Shown here: positions 12,987-46,438 of the stretch, piece by piece
Numbering within the stretch: position 1 is the first letter of the stretch
How the letters are laid out: each line of letters opens with the position of its first letter
The notes under the pieces: model-generated
Database searches by the model: none
What the model was told of the DNA's origin: nothing
The model's input: only the letters and a program-made list of their open reading frames with translations
NCBI GenBank assembly: GCA_034096865.1
Contig: JAWQFJ010000524.1
Coordinates: 48,668-112,667 of the forward strand
Direction of reading: 5' to 3'
Length of the DNA: 64,000 nucleotides
Source: Theodoxus fluviatilis
Taxonomy: Eukaryota > Mollusca > Gastropoda > Cycloneritida > Neritidae
Program-made: the position numbers and the translations under genes

Positions 12987-14205
12987 GCTGTTGTTTGTGC
13001 TAACCTGGACAGTTTAACTCATGGGTGGGGTGAAACAATGTAAGTAAGGCACCTTGCTTAAGAATGTAACTCTGGGAGCATCACAGCTAACCACTTGGCC
13101 TAAACACACACACACACACACACACCCATAATATGACAATTACTACTTGCTCTGATTCTGAATGAGTTAAACTGCTTTGCAGCCAATAAGACTCAATGAA
13201 TGAAATGCTATCAGGATGCAGCCAATAAGACTCAATGAATGAAATGCTATCAGGACCTGATGCCCATTTTGGTTATAAATCTTCAGGCTCTTCTTGGTCT
13301 TAGATCACTTTAAATTAATGTTTCAACCCTGCGTATCTGCATGTTTATGAATCACTCCCCACACCAGATGCAAGTATCTCATTTAATGGGTTGTTTATGC
13401 AAGATTTGTATACAATGCAGAATCAGTCAGAGCACAAACAGGTAGTCTATTTCTCTAAAGTGTGGTATGGTGAATACATGGGACTAAGACTTAGCATCTG
13501 CTTTTCACACTGTTCCTACAAGGCAGAGCTACATAAATTCATGAGATTAGAGTTTAAAACTGTATTTCTGAGTGTGTCTCCTATGAATTCTAAAATCGCA
13601 ATGTTTCCACCCAGATTTGAACAAGTGTTCCACATTGCAATACATTTCAGGGTAAAGGCCTCAAAGACTCTTTCGACAAATGTCTAACCACAAGATTAAT
13701 ATTTGCATCTGGAGCAGTAACCATAGCATCCAGCCAGAGTCAAGGGTTATCAGTAAATGGATCCACATTAAAATAAAAATATTTTTAAAAACTTCCAAGT
13801 GGGGTGAGTGAGGTGCAGCCACACCTCCATCATTCCTCCTAACAGATGCGTGCGGTGCGTTTGCTTTGTAGTCAATCTGGTTCCCAAAAACTTAATCAGT
13901 TTTGGAATGATGGACTCAAACGAGACTGTAGGACGATAAACGATCTTCGTGACGAAAAAGACAGCAGCCGCAATTATCAGCGGCACCGATTCTAGCGTCT
14001 TCTGGGCATCCCGTCCCTAGAACTTAGAAGTACTAGTACTAGAAGTGAACGGCGTCGATTCCCTAGATTAGATCAGCAGATGAGCCGTTTCAATAAGTAA
14101 GTCACATGTAAATAGCACCTGGTTTATCAGCTTCAAGATAGACGTCTTCGTATTTCATTACCGTGCTTCCACCAAAAGCAATGCTTTCGACACGGTATCA
14201 GTTAC

Positions 14206-14294
14206 TATTTTTGAGAAGATGCAACGCGATTCTGTTGTCAAATCCGCCTTCCGCTTTCTCTGGAAAGAAACTGTCTGAATACTTCGAAGTGTCA
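14206..14294 (-). CDS. Candidate second exon of the same unrecognised gene
   Basis: A long pyrimidine-rich stretch ends in TTTTTGTTAG at the acceptor. The phase continues from 14489-14640 and encodes DTSKYSDSFFPEKAEGG followed by FDNRIALHLLKN, then AATA|GTAACT as a possible donor. Without splicing, the same frame stops two codons later. Farther along the minus strand, 13850-14000 has an open frame with LIIAAAVFFVTKIVY, which could be a membrane segment in a later exon. No family is recognised. Confidence 0.38.
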
Positions 14295-14488
14295 CTAACA
14301 AAAATTACGACGGCGAGACAGAAAAGTAAAATATGCAAAGACTGAAATGAAACATTCAGCGTAAATGAGCCACCTAAGAGTAATCTTCCGCTCAGTCACG
14401 AAGTAAATTAGGAAGTTCTACTGCTCGGGCTCCCAAATGATTCAGTGGGTCAAGTAATGCCAGTAAAGAACAACAAAAAGGAACTCAC

Positions 14489-14640
14489 AACTTCTCATCC
14501 GGAGCTTTGAGCTGACAGTCGATGGGTTCGTCGATACACTCAACATTTTCACCGTGCACATACTCAAACTCGTCCATAATGTCACCACCAACATGAGTCT
14601 CGTCGTTGGTGTTCGGCGGTGGGCCTTTCTCGCCGGACAT
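14489..14640 (-). CDS. Candidate first coding exon of an unrecognised gene
   Basis: On the minus strand an ATG at 14640 opens 50 codons starting MSGEKGPPPN. The peptide is acidic, includes DEFEYVHGENVECIDEPID, and ends in APDEK plus two bases before a consensus donor GTGAGT (GT at 14488-14487). The left-arm counterpart (around 7545-7720) has several one-base insertions that destroy the frame. I do not recognise the protein. A downstream exon in compatible phase follows at 14206-14294. The open frame, the ATG and a near-perfect donor support a real exon, but transcript evidence is lacking. Confidence 0.45.
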
Positions 14641-15040
14641 GTTGAGTAACTGCACCGCGCAGACTCACAGGCGCAATTTTGATTGGCCGAAAGTACTGCT
14701 TATCTGAAAATCTTCCACGCACTGTAAATAAACTCAAATCGTGCCAAATACGCATCACTTCAGATGCAGCGACAGGCAGGCATTAGATGCAGAATCGATG
14801 ACTTACGAGAGTACATAGAATTGAGACTCTTCGTTTTTACATATGCGTCCTGATCCCTTGCAAAAAAGAAAGTAAATAAGTTATTCACATACTCAGACGC
14901 AGAACTTGGAAGCGCCAGCAGATTCCCTTTACCGGACAAATCAATGACTACTACTCTGCCAGCGGCAACGCAAACGCACTTGTCTTTCTTACGCGATTGA
15001 TTGTATTCATTGTTGTTGTTAATTGTTGTTGTTGTTGTGG

Positions 15041-15195
15041 ATTTTCTTCTTCTTCTTCTTCTTCTTCTTCTTCTTCTTCTTCTTCTTCTTCTTCTTCTTC
15101 TTCTTCTTCTTCTTCTTCTTCTTCTTCTTCTTCTTCTTCTTCTTCTTCTTCTTCTTCTTTCTTTCTTTCTTTCTTTCTTCTTTCTTTCTTTCTTT
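15041..15195. repeat. (TTC)n then (TTTC)n microsatellite
   Basis: About 37 TTC units followed by TTTC units. Outer boundary of the right palindrome arm. Confidence 0.97.
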
Positions 15196-15789
15196 CCTCC
15201 CTCCCTTCCTCCTTCCTTAATTCTCGTCCTTTCTCTTCCATCTCCTAGTCCGGCGCGCCTCCTCCCTCCAATAATCAAAACCTAATACAGAAGACAACTC
15301 ATGAACTATATAGTCTGTAAATATAATGACAGAATACAAACGTATTCAGTCTGGGGAGCTCGATACCCCACTCTACCACTCAAACCCCGCCCATGCACCA
15401 GCTGCAACTGGACCTCCAGGGTGCTAAGCTTTCGGGGCCAAGCCCAATTAATGTTTCCAAGCTGCCAAAAAAAGTAGATGAGACTAACAGGGGTAGGGTG
15501 GGGGAAAGGAGGATGGGGGTGGGGGGCATGGGCATTGATCGAGACTATAGGCTACTCATCGGGACCCAGTGCCACCATCGCAGCTCGCCCACGATGAACC
15601 ACCAACTATAAAACATATAATTAGAGCCTAACCCGCGCAGGAAAAAAAAAGACATGTTACGGCCGGCCAGCTTTTGAAGACTGTGCGCAATGCCATTGAC
15701 TGCAAAGTCAACAGATTGAGCTATGCATGATCAGGACAGGAGCAAGGCAAGTCTCGTTTGCTATGGCCATACGATCTTTTATGAATGGC

Positions 15790-15908
15790 TAAAGGAGATG
15801 GACGGACGGACGGACGGACGGGACGGGATGGATGGATGATGAATGGATGGATGGATGATGGATGGATGGATGGATGGATGATGGATGGATGGATGGATGT
15901 ATGGATGG
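15790..15908. repeat. (GGAC)n/(GGAT)n microsatellite
   Basis: GGAC units grade into GGAT units with a few ATGA interruptions. The tract directly abuts the dispersed repeat at 15909-16080. Confidence 0.95.
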
Positions 15909-16080
15909 AGTTTTACGACCTATTAGCCTTTGTAGGCTGTGTAAAGCCACTGATCACGATACATCTTCAGAACTAGAGCAAGTCAAGTAATGACTTCCCT
16001 AGTAAATTATTTACACCTTACGAATCGCATAGGGAGGCACAGTGGGTCTATTCTTACCCTCAACCCTTAGGGGGTGGCAT
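15909..16080 (+). mobile_element. GGAT-linked dispersed repeat, copy 1
   Basis: Shares ordered blocks with 38921-39110 and 39268-39427: AGCCTTTGTAGGCT, GTCAAGTAA, TCCCTAGT, AGTGGGTC, ATTCTTACCC and a run of G near the end. All copies begin directly after a (GGAT)n tract. No coding capacity is seen. Confidence 0.7.
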
Positions 16081-17869
16081 CAAAGAAACTGGTCACCTTG
16101 TCAAACTGACTGGTATGGGGAGCAGCAAAAGCCATGGCTTCTTAGGGAAGGCGCACGCATAATCTGTCGTATACTCATGTAGTCAACCCACCATCTGATC
16201 TTTCTCCACGCCCACTCGATCTTGGGACTTGGTAAGTAGTACATAGGAAGACCATGCAGCTTGTGCGCTGTGCGATATGGAGACATAGGCCTAAGTCAAA
16301 ACAGGTAAACGAGGCGATTACCTCGATCGCACTCAAGTCTTCGTCTCACATGCACAGAATGATACTATGTCTATAGGTGCATCTTTTCCACCTATGGAAA
16401 TCTTTCGTCTACTGAAGGAAGTGGAGTCTTCTTCCGGAGGCCATATGAGACTGTGTATACATGAATATTAATTTGGGCCCCGAGACATCAAACCACCTGT
16501 CTATATGCCGTCATACCGCGAGTATTTGCCTGGCATACTCAAGGAATGTCAAGCAACCTACAGCAATTTCTCAAAGATCAGTACTCATGTGAATATGCAA
16601 TGATCGATACTGTGGATACTGGCTGGGCAATCTCAAATCGCGCTGTTGCCAGTCTGTTTGGAGGTCATGCTCCATCGAACGCATCCGGGCGAGCATCAAG
16701 AAGCATGGACAGAACACACACTGTCGCTGCCTGTTTCAGAAAGTGTTCCAAGGTCGACCTTTAGTGATGTGTGACTGCTTCTGGGTCCACAAGGCTTGTC
16801 GGCAGTACGTCCATTCATGCGGGCTTACGTCAGCGAGCCAATTAAGTTACGATTCTACTGCCAACATATAAACCCAGGCGGGCTGAGCGATGTTTTGCCA
16901 GGCAGGCAGAACAGGAAAGAATACCTCGTCATCGACATGTTACTGAGGACAGCTTCGGTAGAAGGCAAAACTAAGTAAGAGCGTCACAGTGGTAGAGGGG
17001 CATTATGCGTCGTGTCTGTCTGCCTTATCGTTCCTAGTCGGAGAGTTGACGCCCCCGCTAATATCCCACCCCCACATGCATGCAGCCATGATGCCCTCAA
17101 TTCTGCACTGAGAGAATTGTGATGATCTCGATCCTCTCCGTCATTTACACTACAGCTTGTTTCATTTCTTGGAGCGGGCTGGGTTGTCCAGCCATTCCCA
17201 GTGTTCGACACGATGGCGGACGTCTTGGAAAACGAGATTATGGAAATCAGCTTCGTTCCGAGACGATCCCTATTGGTCCTGAATGTTCAATATTTGCCAG
17301 TGCCGATTTATTATCAAGCTACAGTAGCTGCCACTTACGAAAATGTATTGTCGACAAACCAGTCTACTAGTACTAGTTGTGACATGACAACAATCCAAAT
17401 AACGATCTAGAAGCACCCGACCATCACCTAAGATCCATTCATCAACTTGGTGTTTTTGTCTGCATGTCAGATGTGCAAGACAAGCATCTATTTGTGATAT
17501 TCCCTACTTCAATCAAATGTGTCTGCACGAAGGTTAGACTTTTGGATGTGTGATGTCAAAGAAACCATGACATGCAGTAAAGTAGGGTCCCGGCGTCATT
17601 GGGCGAGGCAGGGCAAATAGCCCCACTTGGACAAGACGTCACCAGAAGGCAGAATAAAGTTTAATGAGACAAAATGCTTCGGACAAGGTCCTTTTCACGT
17701 AAATTACCTGAAAATGCTCAACCAATATTGTAGAAATCTTCCTTATTGTGAAAGTTTGGGCTGGTCTGCTTCAGAAACTGTATCTTAAATGAGTCATATT
17801 TTCACAATGCATCATCAGTGCTCTTCTTCTGAAAAAGTGTTGTAACAAGAAGGGCAAAGCCCATACGAC

Positions 17870-18568
17870 TCACATGCTTGACCTTGACTTTTACATGACC
17901 TTGACATTTACATGACCTTCAAGGTCAAGGTCAAACAACTAAACCTAGCAATGACATCATACACTAAGAAATGCTTTACACATTTTTCCTACCAAAATAA
18001 ATGTGACCTTGATCCAAGGTCATGCAACACAAAGCTGTTAATTCAAGACATAGGAAGCCCAATGGTGCTTATTGGCACTTTCTACCATGAGATATGGTCA
18101 CTTTTAGTGGTTCACTACCCCATTTTGGTCACATTTCATGAGTCAAAGTGACCTTGACCTTGATGATATGTGACCAAATGTGTCTCATTATGAAAGTATA
18201 ACATGTGTACTACAATGTTATGAAGTTTGGAAGAGTTATCTTCCATAGTTCAGGGTCAAGGTCACTTCAAAATATGTATACAATCCAACTTTAAAGAGTT
18301 CCTGTGACCTTGACCTTGAAGCAAAGTCAAGTCACTATGTATGTTTTTGGACGCCTTGTCATCCTACACCATCATGCCAAATTGGGTGTTGATAGACTTA
18401 ATAGTCTCCGAGAAAAATCCAACGTTAAAGTTTTTTACGGATTACAGGACGCCCGGACGCCCGGTCTGCCCGGACGCCCGGACAGACGCCCGGACGGACG
18501 ACACGGGTGACCTAGTATGAAAGAATAACATGTGTACTACAATGTTATGAAGTTTGGAAGAGTTATCT
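17870..18568. repeat. Dispersed repeat rich in TGACCTTGA motifs, left part
   Basis: Contains repeated TGACCTTGACCTTGA and AAGGTCAAGGTCA words and ends with a GC-rich CGCCCGGACGGACG segment. A unit beginning ACATGTGTACTACAATG occurs at 18199 and again at 18526. The second unit is interrupted by the transposon at 18575 and resumes at 22257, so this is a tandem pair with an insertion in the second copy. Confidence 0.8.
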
Positions 18569-18574
18569 TCCATA

Positions 18575-21500
18575 CAGGGTTCGTACAGGTTTTTGGATAC
18601 CAAATTCCATGACTTTTCCATGACTTTCCATGACCTTCAATAACATTTTCCATGACTTAGCGTACTGTGATACATGACTGTTTTAAAGAGAAAAGTGTAT
18701 GGCGCACGACCAAACTCACGCAGGCTCTTGTGCAGAAAGTTATGGATAAAAGCCCCATCAGATATGGCCTTGCCAGGAACCTGAGCTGGATGTCTCCAAA
18801 TGACTTTGTGAAGAAAGATAGATCTACGCCAAAATAACAAAGCCCAGTTCCAAAACTGCCTCCAGGTACTTGAAGGGGGGACACTACTTTGAAAAATGGG
18901 ATTATAGAATTAGAAAAAAATTATTTATTCAGCAAGTATAAGGGCATGAAATTTTGTACATAAAACATACACAATGTAAGGTATATTCAGACCAAATTTT
19001 ATTGTTCCAAATTGATTTGTTAGTGTGTTATAACCAAAACACAGAAAAAAACACGGGGGTGATCTTGCACACTCTACCAAATACCTGTATTCAATTTTCT
19101 TAATGATTACCTACCATTGTAAACAAAGAAGAAGGTCTATATTACACAATAGGATGTAAAAAATGTATCATCAACACTTAGAAATTTTGTCTGCTGACAA
19201 GTGGCACTATCAGCACAAAAACACACTCCCGGCATGATGAGATTAAACTTATGTATAAAAGACAGTTACCAAGCTACGGTTTTCTTACTGGTCCTATTGT
19301 ATGCTACATACATTCAGAAATGTACAGTAAAAAATTCAACAAGCTATCTTTATCCTAAGTCACTTTAATTTCTTGTGCAAAACTACTGCCGTAGAAAGAA
19401 AAACCTAATTTTGAGAAAAATGGCTGTAAAGTTTGAGAACAAGTAAACTTGCACTGCAAATGAACCATAATAGGTACAATGTTCTATCATGACTTATTTA
19501 AATTGGAATTAATTTCTAATCATGATAGCAAACTTTCAGCTTGACATTTTAACTCAACGTATCAATACATCAGGTCCAGAAGCATCACCTCTGGAAAAAC
19601 AAAACATTTGTGACAAACACATTTTCATTGAAGATACACTATTTGTTTGGCATGGTTCTGTCACAATGAATTACTCCATAGGGAATCAGAGAGAGTCACA
19701 AGGCAGTATTCAATCAAGTCCAGGTGAATACAGGACTCCCTCCTGCCGTCCTGGTTCACGAGTCGCTGGCGCTCTGCTCGATGCGCTTCCTCCAGTCTTG
19801 TCCGTCTTGCTTGGGCTTGCTTGGTGGATTTTCTGACTGCCTTCTTCACCCTTTCTTCATCTTCTTTCCTTGCATTCTGCACAGCCAACTCCCCCAACAA
19901 CTCTAGTTCATCCAGTACATCCTGATGTGCTGATTAGCCCTTATTGAATCGCTGGATGCAGATTGCAATGGCAGTATCCACTGTGAGACCTGTCCATCTT
20001 TCCTTGGGGCATAGTCTTCAAACCAATGAGTGGAAACATTCATTAGAGTTCTGGGTTTTGCCTGCAAGGCATCTCTGAAGCAACTGGGGATCTCCCAGTC
20101 TCTTGTAGAGAGGCACAAGGGCCTCAGCTATGTCTCTAGGAAGAGGGTGGGGGTGAGTTGGAGGGAGCTTGTCATCTTCCTGTGCTCGCTTGTGGAAGCA
20201 CCATGTTCTTCGGTCAGGACTGGATGCAGGACACCTGTCATGGTGAGGGTCATCATTTGTGGACAGGGTGTGGAAGAAGGAAGCCCAGACTGCATTCACC
20301 ATGCCATCTAGGTCTCCTGGGTGCTCCTTGATGGCCTTGCCATAGTAGCTGGTGAGCTTGGCAATTCATTGGTCGGTCAGTTTACCCCGGCCACCAATTG
20401 GAGCATGTTGGGCCTTTCTCTTTTCCACAAGATTTCGAAGAGCTGTGCCCATTCTCTTTGTCACATGATTGACGCAATCCATTTTGCTGACAAGCACCCC
20501 CTCACCATAGACTTCTGCAGCATTCACTCTGGCATGGGCCTTCCCATATCCATCCCCCAGCATCTCTATGTACCTGAAATTGTGGAGTGCTTCTGATCTT
20601 CTCCACAAAGTCAGTGCAGCTTCTACTTTCATAGCCTGGGCAGAAAGAACAGTGCACATTCTTCTGGCATTTCCCTTTGTGGTTTCTGTGCCACTTTTCG
20701 AATTCTGCTGTGTCTGGCTCAGGCCCTAGCTCACAGCCATGGCAGTAGTTTGAGAGGGTCACAAAGTCTACAACAAGTCCACTGTAGTTCTCAATGACAG
20801 CTGCAATGCCACTGTGAGATGTTCGCCCCCGCTTGTGCCAGCTCCCATCGAACGAAACTGCAATATCTAGACGTCCTTCTGGAATTGGCTCACAAATTTT
20901 CAACTGCAAGTACATCAGTCGAACCTGTTCAGCTGCCTCCTGAAGGTGCCTATCAGCAGCCCGATGAACTCCTGAATGCAGCGTCTTCTGGTAGAGCTGC
21001 CATGTCTTCAGATGCATGGGTGGGGGCAATGTTCATGAGAGCGAAAAATCGTTTCAGTTGGGTGAACTCAATCCCAATGGAGGTGGCAGCAACGACGAGA
21101 CGACGGTTGATGTCGTAGCCATTGTGCAGAGTGCCTGTCTTTGGTGAGGTCCTGACCGCCGTAATAGTGTTTCCACATGCTGAGCAGAACACTTTCAGCT
21201 TGCTCGCTGATCCAAACATCGCCGACTGATTTTTGGTCACTGTTAACGGCTGGTCACAATCTCGGCAGCGGAACACGGAGACGAGCTTGTTCATCATGCT
21301 CATGCTGACGATCACGTTCTCGTCATCACCCACTGGCTCTCTTGTCTCACTCTCGAAACGACGAAGTTTCTTGGCACTGGTAGGGACAGATTCTGACGAT
21401 GAGGAGGCGATTGCTTTCGCAACATCAGCTGCGCCAAAAGCAGATTTGATAAACCTGAGCGCGGAGGTTGCCGAATCGCTACTAGCGAGAGGTGCATCTT

Positions 21501-22256
21501 CGGTCGAAGTAGAACTAGAAGCAACTTAAGCGCTGTCGATTCTCGAGCTCAGGAGTCAGAACATAAATCCGTTTCCCCTCCATGTCTTCGTTTCTGAGCG
21601 GACGATGAGGAGGCGAGCAACCTCGAAACAGCTGCACCGAGACGTAGTTTCGATCGACTCGAGAGTGGTAGCTGCTGAATCGCCGCTCGCACGTGGTGCG
21701 GTGTCGATCGAAACAGAAGCGATCGCTGTCCAATTTCCCGCTCCAGAGACTGTTGACAAGTCTACCTTTGCCTTTCTTTTTTTTCGGCTTTTCCCCAAAT
21801 TTATGCAGCGTAGCAAACTTCTTTGCATCCCTCCTCGGCATTCTTGCACTCGGTTGATTGATACTAATGACGCCGTGCGTTCCTAATGTCGAAAACAGCC
21901 GAAGCTTGTTTAGGCAACAGCCGGATCACGCGCTGCGCACGGGTTAAGTGACCAATCATAGCAAAGGATAAACAGAGGCTTCTCTTTTGAAGCGTTTCAT
22001 TGGTTCAGACTAGTTTCCGATTTCTGCTTCGTGTGCTTTCGGCAGCTAACCTTTCGTTACGGTAGTTGGAGTGGCGCGTCGGTACCAAGTATGTGGCGTT
22101 TCTTTGCAAGAAAGATGGCGTAACCTAGGATTTTTTATTTATTAAATTCCATGACTTTCCATGACTTAAATTGAAATTCCATGACTTTCCAGGCCTGGAA
22201 AATGAAAAATCAAATCCCATGACTTTCCAGGTTTTCCATGACCTGTACGAACCCTG
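18575..22256 (-). mobile_element. DNA transposon with 16-bp inverted ends and 6-bp target duplication
   Basis: The left end reads CAGGGTTCGTACAGGT and the right end is its exact reverse complement. The flanks TCCATA at 18569-18574 and 22257-22262 are a 6-bp target-site duplication; the uninterrupted target sequence survives in the neighbouring repeat unit near 18236. Subterminal regions on both sides carry multiple TTCCATGACTTTCCATGAC words. The interior holds a minus-strand Mutator-like transposase in several broken frames. Classical MULEs duplicate 8-11 bp, so the superfamily needs checking. Confidence 0.92.
19700..21841 (-). pseudogene. Decayed Mutator-like transposase
   Basis: Homologous blocks read down the minus strand in changing frames. 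21841-21515 begins MPRRDAKKF with a basic patch KPKKKKGKGR. 21333-20953 carries a zinc-binding pair CRDC and CSAC. 21029-20502 has the catalytic-type block VSFDGSWHKRGRTSHSG and SNYCHGCELGP. 20659-20366 has DCVNHVTKRMGTALRNLV and RGKLTDQ. 20302-20018 has RCLAGKTQNSNECFHSL. About 19900-19700 is a Lys/Arg-rich C-terminal tail. Order and motifs match the transposase domain family annotated as Mutator-like in animals. In the GDGDS-type motif the second Asp reads Tyr here. Frameshifts and stops make it inactive unless some breaks are introns. Confidence 0.82.
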
Positions 22257-22640
22257 TCCATAGTTCAGGGTCAAGGTCACTTCAAAATATGTATACAATC
22301 AAACTTTAAAGAGCTCCTGTGACCTTGACCTTGAAGCAAGGTCAATCAAACTGGTATCAAAACATAGGGATTACTTTGCCCTATACACCATATATAGGTC
22401 AGGTATGCAATCTCAAAAACTTCAGAGAAAATTGGGAAAATGTGAAAAATGGCTGTTTTTTAGACAACATTTACGGCCCCTGCGACCTTGACCTTGAAGC
22501 AAGGTCAAGTCAATATGTATGTTTTTTGACGCCTTGTCATCATACACCATCATGCCAAATTGGGTGTTGATAGACTTAATAGTCTCCTAGAAAAATCCAA
22601 CATTAAAGTTTTTCACGGACGCCCGGAACGGGTGAGTACA
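22257..22640. repeat. Dispersed TGACCTTGA-rich repeat, right part
   Basis: Continuation of the repeat unit split by the transposon: the same CAGGGTCAAGGTCAC, TGACCTTGACCTTGAAGCA, CACCATCATGCCAAATTGGG and terminal CGCCCGGA blocks as at 18240-18500. Confidence 0.8.
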
Positions 22641-22857
22641 TACTCACTTTTGCTTCGCATGTGAATCAAAAATGAGAAGACACACAAGTTCTTTCGTAAC
22701 ATATGGAACAGCACATGCTTTGGTGGAACCTTGGGGGTGCACACTTGCCACTGAAGGCTGGCTGGCCCATTGGTAGCCCACTATTCCACCCGTCAAGCCT
22801 GGCAAATCCATCCTCATGATGGCACTGTTCTTTGGTAAAGGTATTACTGGCCAAACC

Positions 22858-22896
<39 letters not shown>

Positions 22897-25356
22897 GTAA
22901 TTTTATTTCTTGCTCAAATACATGAGAATTTGTTTTGGGGACTTTCACTCCTGGTCGCCAATGCCCAGCGCCCGGATTTACTCCTTGGCAGGAGAGGCAA
23001 AGTGGGTGAAGCACCTTGCCCAAGGATGCAACTCTAGAATCCATGTAGAACTGAACACTGCACCAGTTAGCCCCAAGGTGAGCATCTCAACTACTGTACT
23101 ACTAGAGCCGCATAGGTCATTTTGGTGTGCTACACACTCTGCTTCATTCAGTTCCATGTTCTGGACACCTTTCCTGTTTAAAAAAACCCCGTATTTTTGA
23201 AGAATGAACTAATAACTTCATTTGGTAAACCTTTACACTGTTGGCCTGATAAAATGGCCATACTTAAACTCAATAAATGACAGCACAAGAGCCACAGAAA
23301 ACAAACACCCTTCCGCTTGGTCTTCAACAAAACATTAGCATTCACTGGCAGGTTTATGAATGACATCTTTATTTAGTCAAAAGGCAGTTTTATATTTTTT
23401 TCTTAACATGGCATACAAAAATGAGAGATAGGAAGATAGTGTATCTGCAGAAACACTGAGAGTAGCAAGGAACAAAGCAGCAAGAATTTACCACAAGAAA
23501 TTAAACATGAAAGTAACAGTGAACCATTGCTAACTCTCATCTACCACGCCTAATCACCACATGCTCACATTGAGAATACTTTAGTTGCATCCATTTCATG
23601 TAAACTAAATCAAACCACATAATTAACTAAGGCTAAAATGATGGGGTGATTCATCCTACTCGAAGAAAATTCCTGTGACAAACATTGCAAAGGTCTTTAG
23701 CCTTTTAGCAAAGAATGATACGCATCCACAACAACTGTTTGTTTGATTTAAATCTTACACAGGCATTAAGGGTTTACCTAAGAAATTTAGGAAGTTTAGC
23801 ATAGAAAACTGACAGATAATCAAGTTAAAAACCCATCAAATGCATGTAGTTGACATCTCACTGCCTGATAGGACAATAGCGCTGAAATCATTTGCCATCC
23901 AAGTTTACAAGCAAGCCAATGCTTGTGGGAGAGAAAGAGAGAGATTTTAGAGAAAGAGAGAGTTTTTAGAGGGATAGAGAAGGAGGGATAGTATGAATCT
24001 CAATGAGTAAACTTTATTCCTCTGCCCCGAGGGGCACCTGCTGGACCTCCCATTTTTGTTTTGTTGTTGCTGTCACTACTTAAAAAAGAAACACCACCCA
24101 CCCCACCCCACACTTTCATCTTCCAAACTCTTTTTCAAATGTAAAACATGCTGAAAAGTGAATGATATTCAATATTAAATTGTTTTCTTACTTTTTTCCC
24201 TATTTCTCCTGCGGCATTTTGTGATTCAGAGTGAAGAGTAAGCTTCATACCCATTTCAAGTTATTCCCTTCTTAGAGCAACAACTTACTAAACTGAAAGA
24301 CTAATATCTGAACTGAAAGACTAATATCTGAACAGGACAGTAAAGAAAGACCTCCCTTGGGTAATTTCAGTCATTTTTCTTTACACCATTTCCTTATCTT
24401 ATTTTTTTTTTCTTTGTGTCCCATTTGCATGCTAATACAGCACTTAAACCATATCAAGCATTTTGAAATCCTGCATTTTACACTGACCTTTACTCCTCAT
24501 CTTCCCTAGTAACTGATCAACTACCATAACTGGAACACTATGGTTGCTAAGCAACTAAAATAGGTAAAGGAAATAATGGTGCGGCTAAAATTAACGTAAT
24601 GCTTGATTGCAGAGCAGAAATGAGGACAGATTGCACGAACAATCATCATACATTTGGACATGAGTGAGTCACTTCCTTCCCAGACATGCAAATCATGTTA
24701 TGTACACTTGGACTACGCAACACATCTCAGGAAGGAAAGCAAAGATGCCTTCATGAATTCCCCTTGGCAATGATTTTTTTTTCTTTTGCATTTTTTACCG
24801 ATGTTTTCTGGCCAAACACCAAGAAAAGGAACAAAGAAATGATTCAGGGGAAAACTTGGGGAACATGATTTTGGATTGGCTGACCAGGGTTCTTCCTGCG
24901 TTCACTGGTCATCTCTGCTGCTGGTGAGGCATGTCTAGCAGTAGCCCTCACTCATCCTGCACCAGAACTGATTTAAAAACCTCCCAACCCAAACCCCCAT
25001 ATTTAACTCAAGACACCTTCTGTGTCAATTCCAAACGACGAGCGCACACATGAAAGTGTTTATCAATTCTTTGCCATCTCCAATACATGGGTAGCAATAC
25101 ATCCCAGCCTCCCCACCCTGGAGGAACTGGCCGATCCAAAGTTTGCACATCAAGAGAAAAAGGTCAGGTCCCAGGCACACAGTCTCTACAGAGGGGGCCC
25201 AGAGGCAGGGCTCCCAAGGTGTTGTAGTAAGTGCACTGTTTCTCATCAGCAAAGAGTCCCTCTCCAGACCCCAAATGACAGCACGAAAACCACAAAGCCC
25301 CTGGCCATGCACTCCTCTATGACCATCCAAGAAGCATTTAGCACACAGGCAGAGGC
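22641..25356. other. 3' flank or UTR of the UBE2Q-like gene, with (ATA)n
   Basis: No coding exon recognised. An (ATA)n microsatellite lies at 22858-22896. On the minus strand the nearest AATAAA I see downstream of the UBE2Q stop is at 24018-24013, about 1.34 kb after the stop codon, and is the best candidate poly(A) signal. Transcript ends were not determined. Confidence 0.5.
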
Positions 25357-46336
<20,980 letters not shown>

Positions 46337-46438
46337 CTCGGGGTCCTTCTGACATTCATATGAGAGAGACAATTCAATAGGTTTTCCAAAACATAGGAGA
46401 TCCTTCGGCCATGTCTCTCGTGTCTGTGCTCATGGCGC

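Larger units (their letters stand above)
11499..15240 (-). repeat. Right arm of the large inverted repeat
   Basis: Reverse complement of 6501-11264, running out to the TTC tract. This arm is the cleaner copy: the candidate exons at 14206-14294 and 14489-14640 keep open frames here, while their left-arm counterparts are frameshifted. Confidence 0.85.
15241..17869. other. Intergenic stretch, no gene recognised
   Basis: Apart from the GGAT microsatellite and attached repeat at 15790-16080, I see no recognisable protein, RNA gene or splice-bounded exon. Open frames are all under 90 codons and lack motifs. Confidence 0.6.

Noticed and set aside
46339..46372. Upstream in-frame extension of UBE2Q exon 1 (SLSYECQKDPE)
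   Set aside because: The extension lacks an ATG; homology with vertebrate UBE2Q2 starts at MACLAKLKQD.
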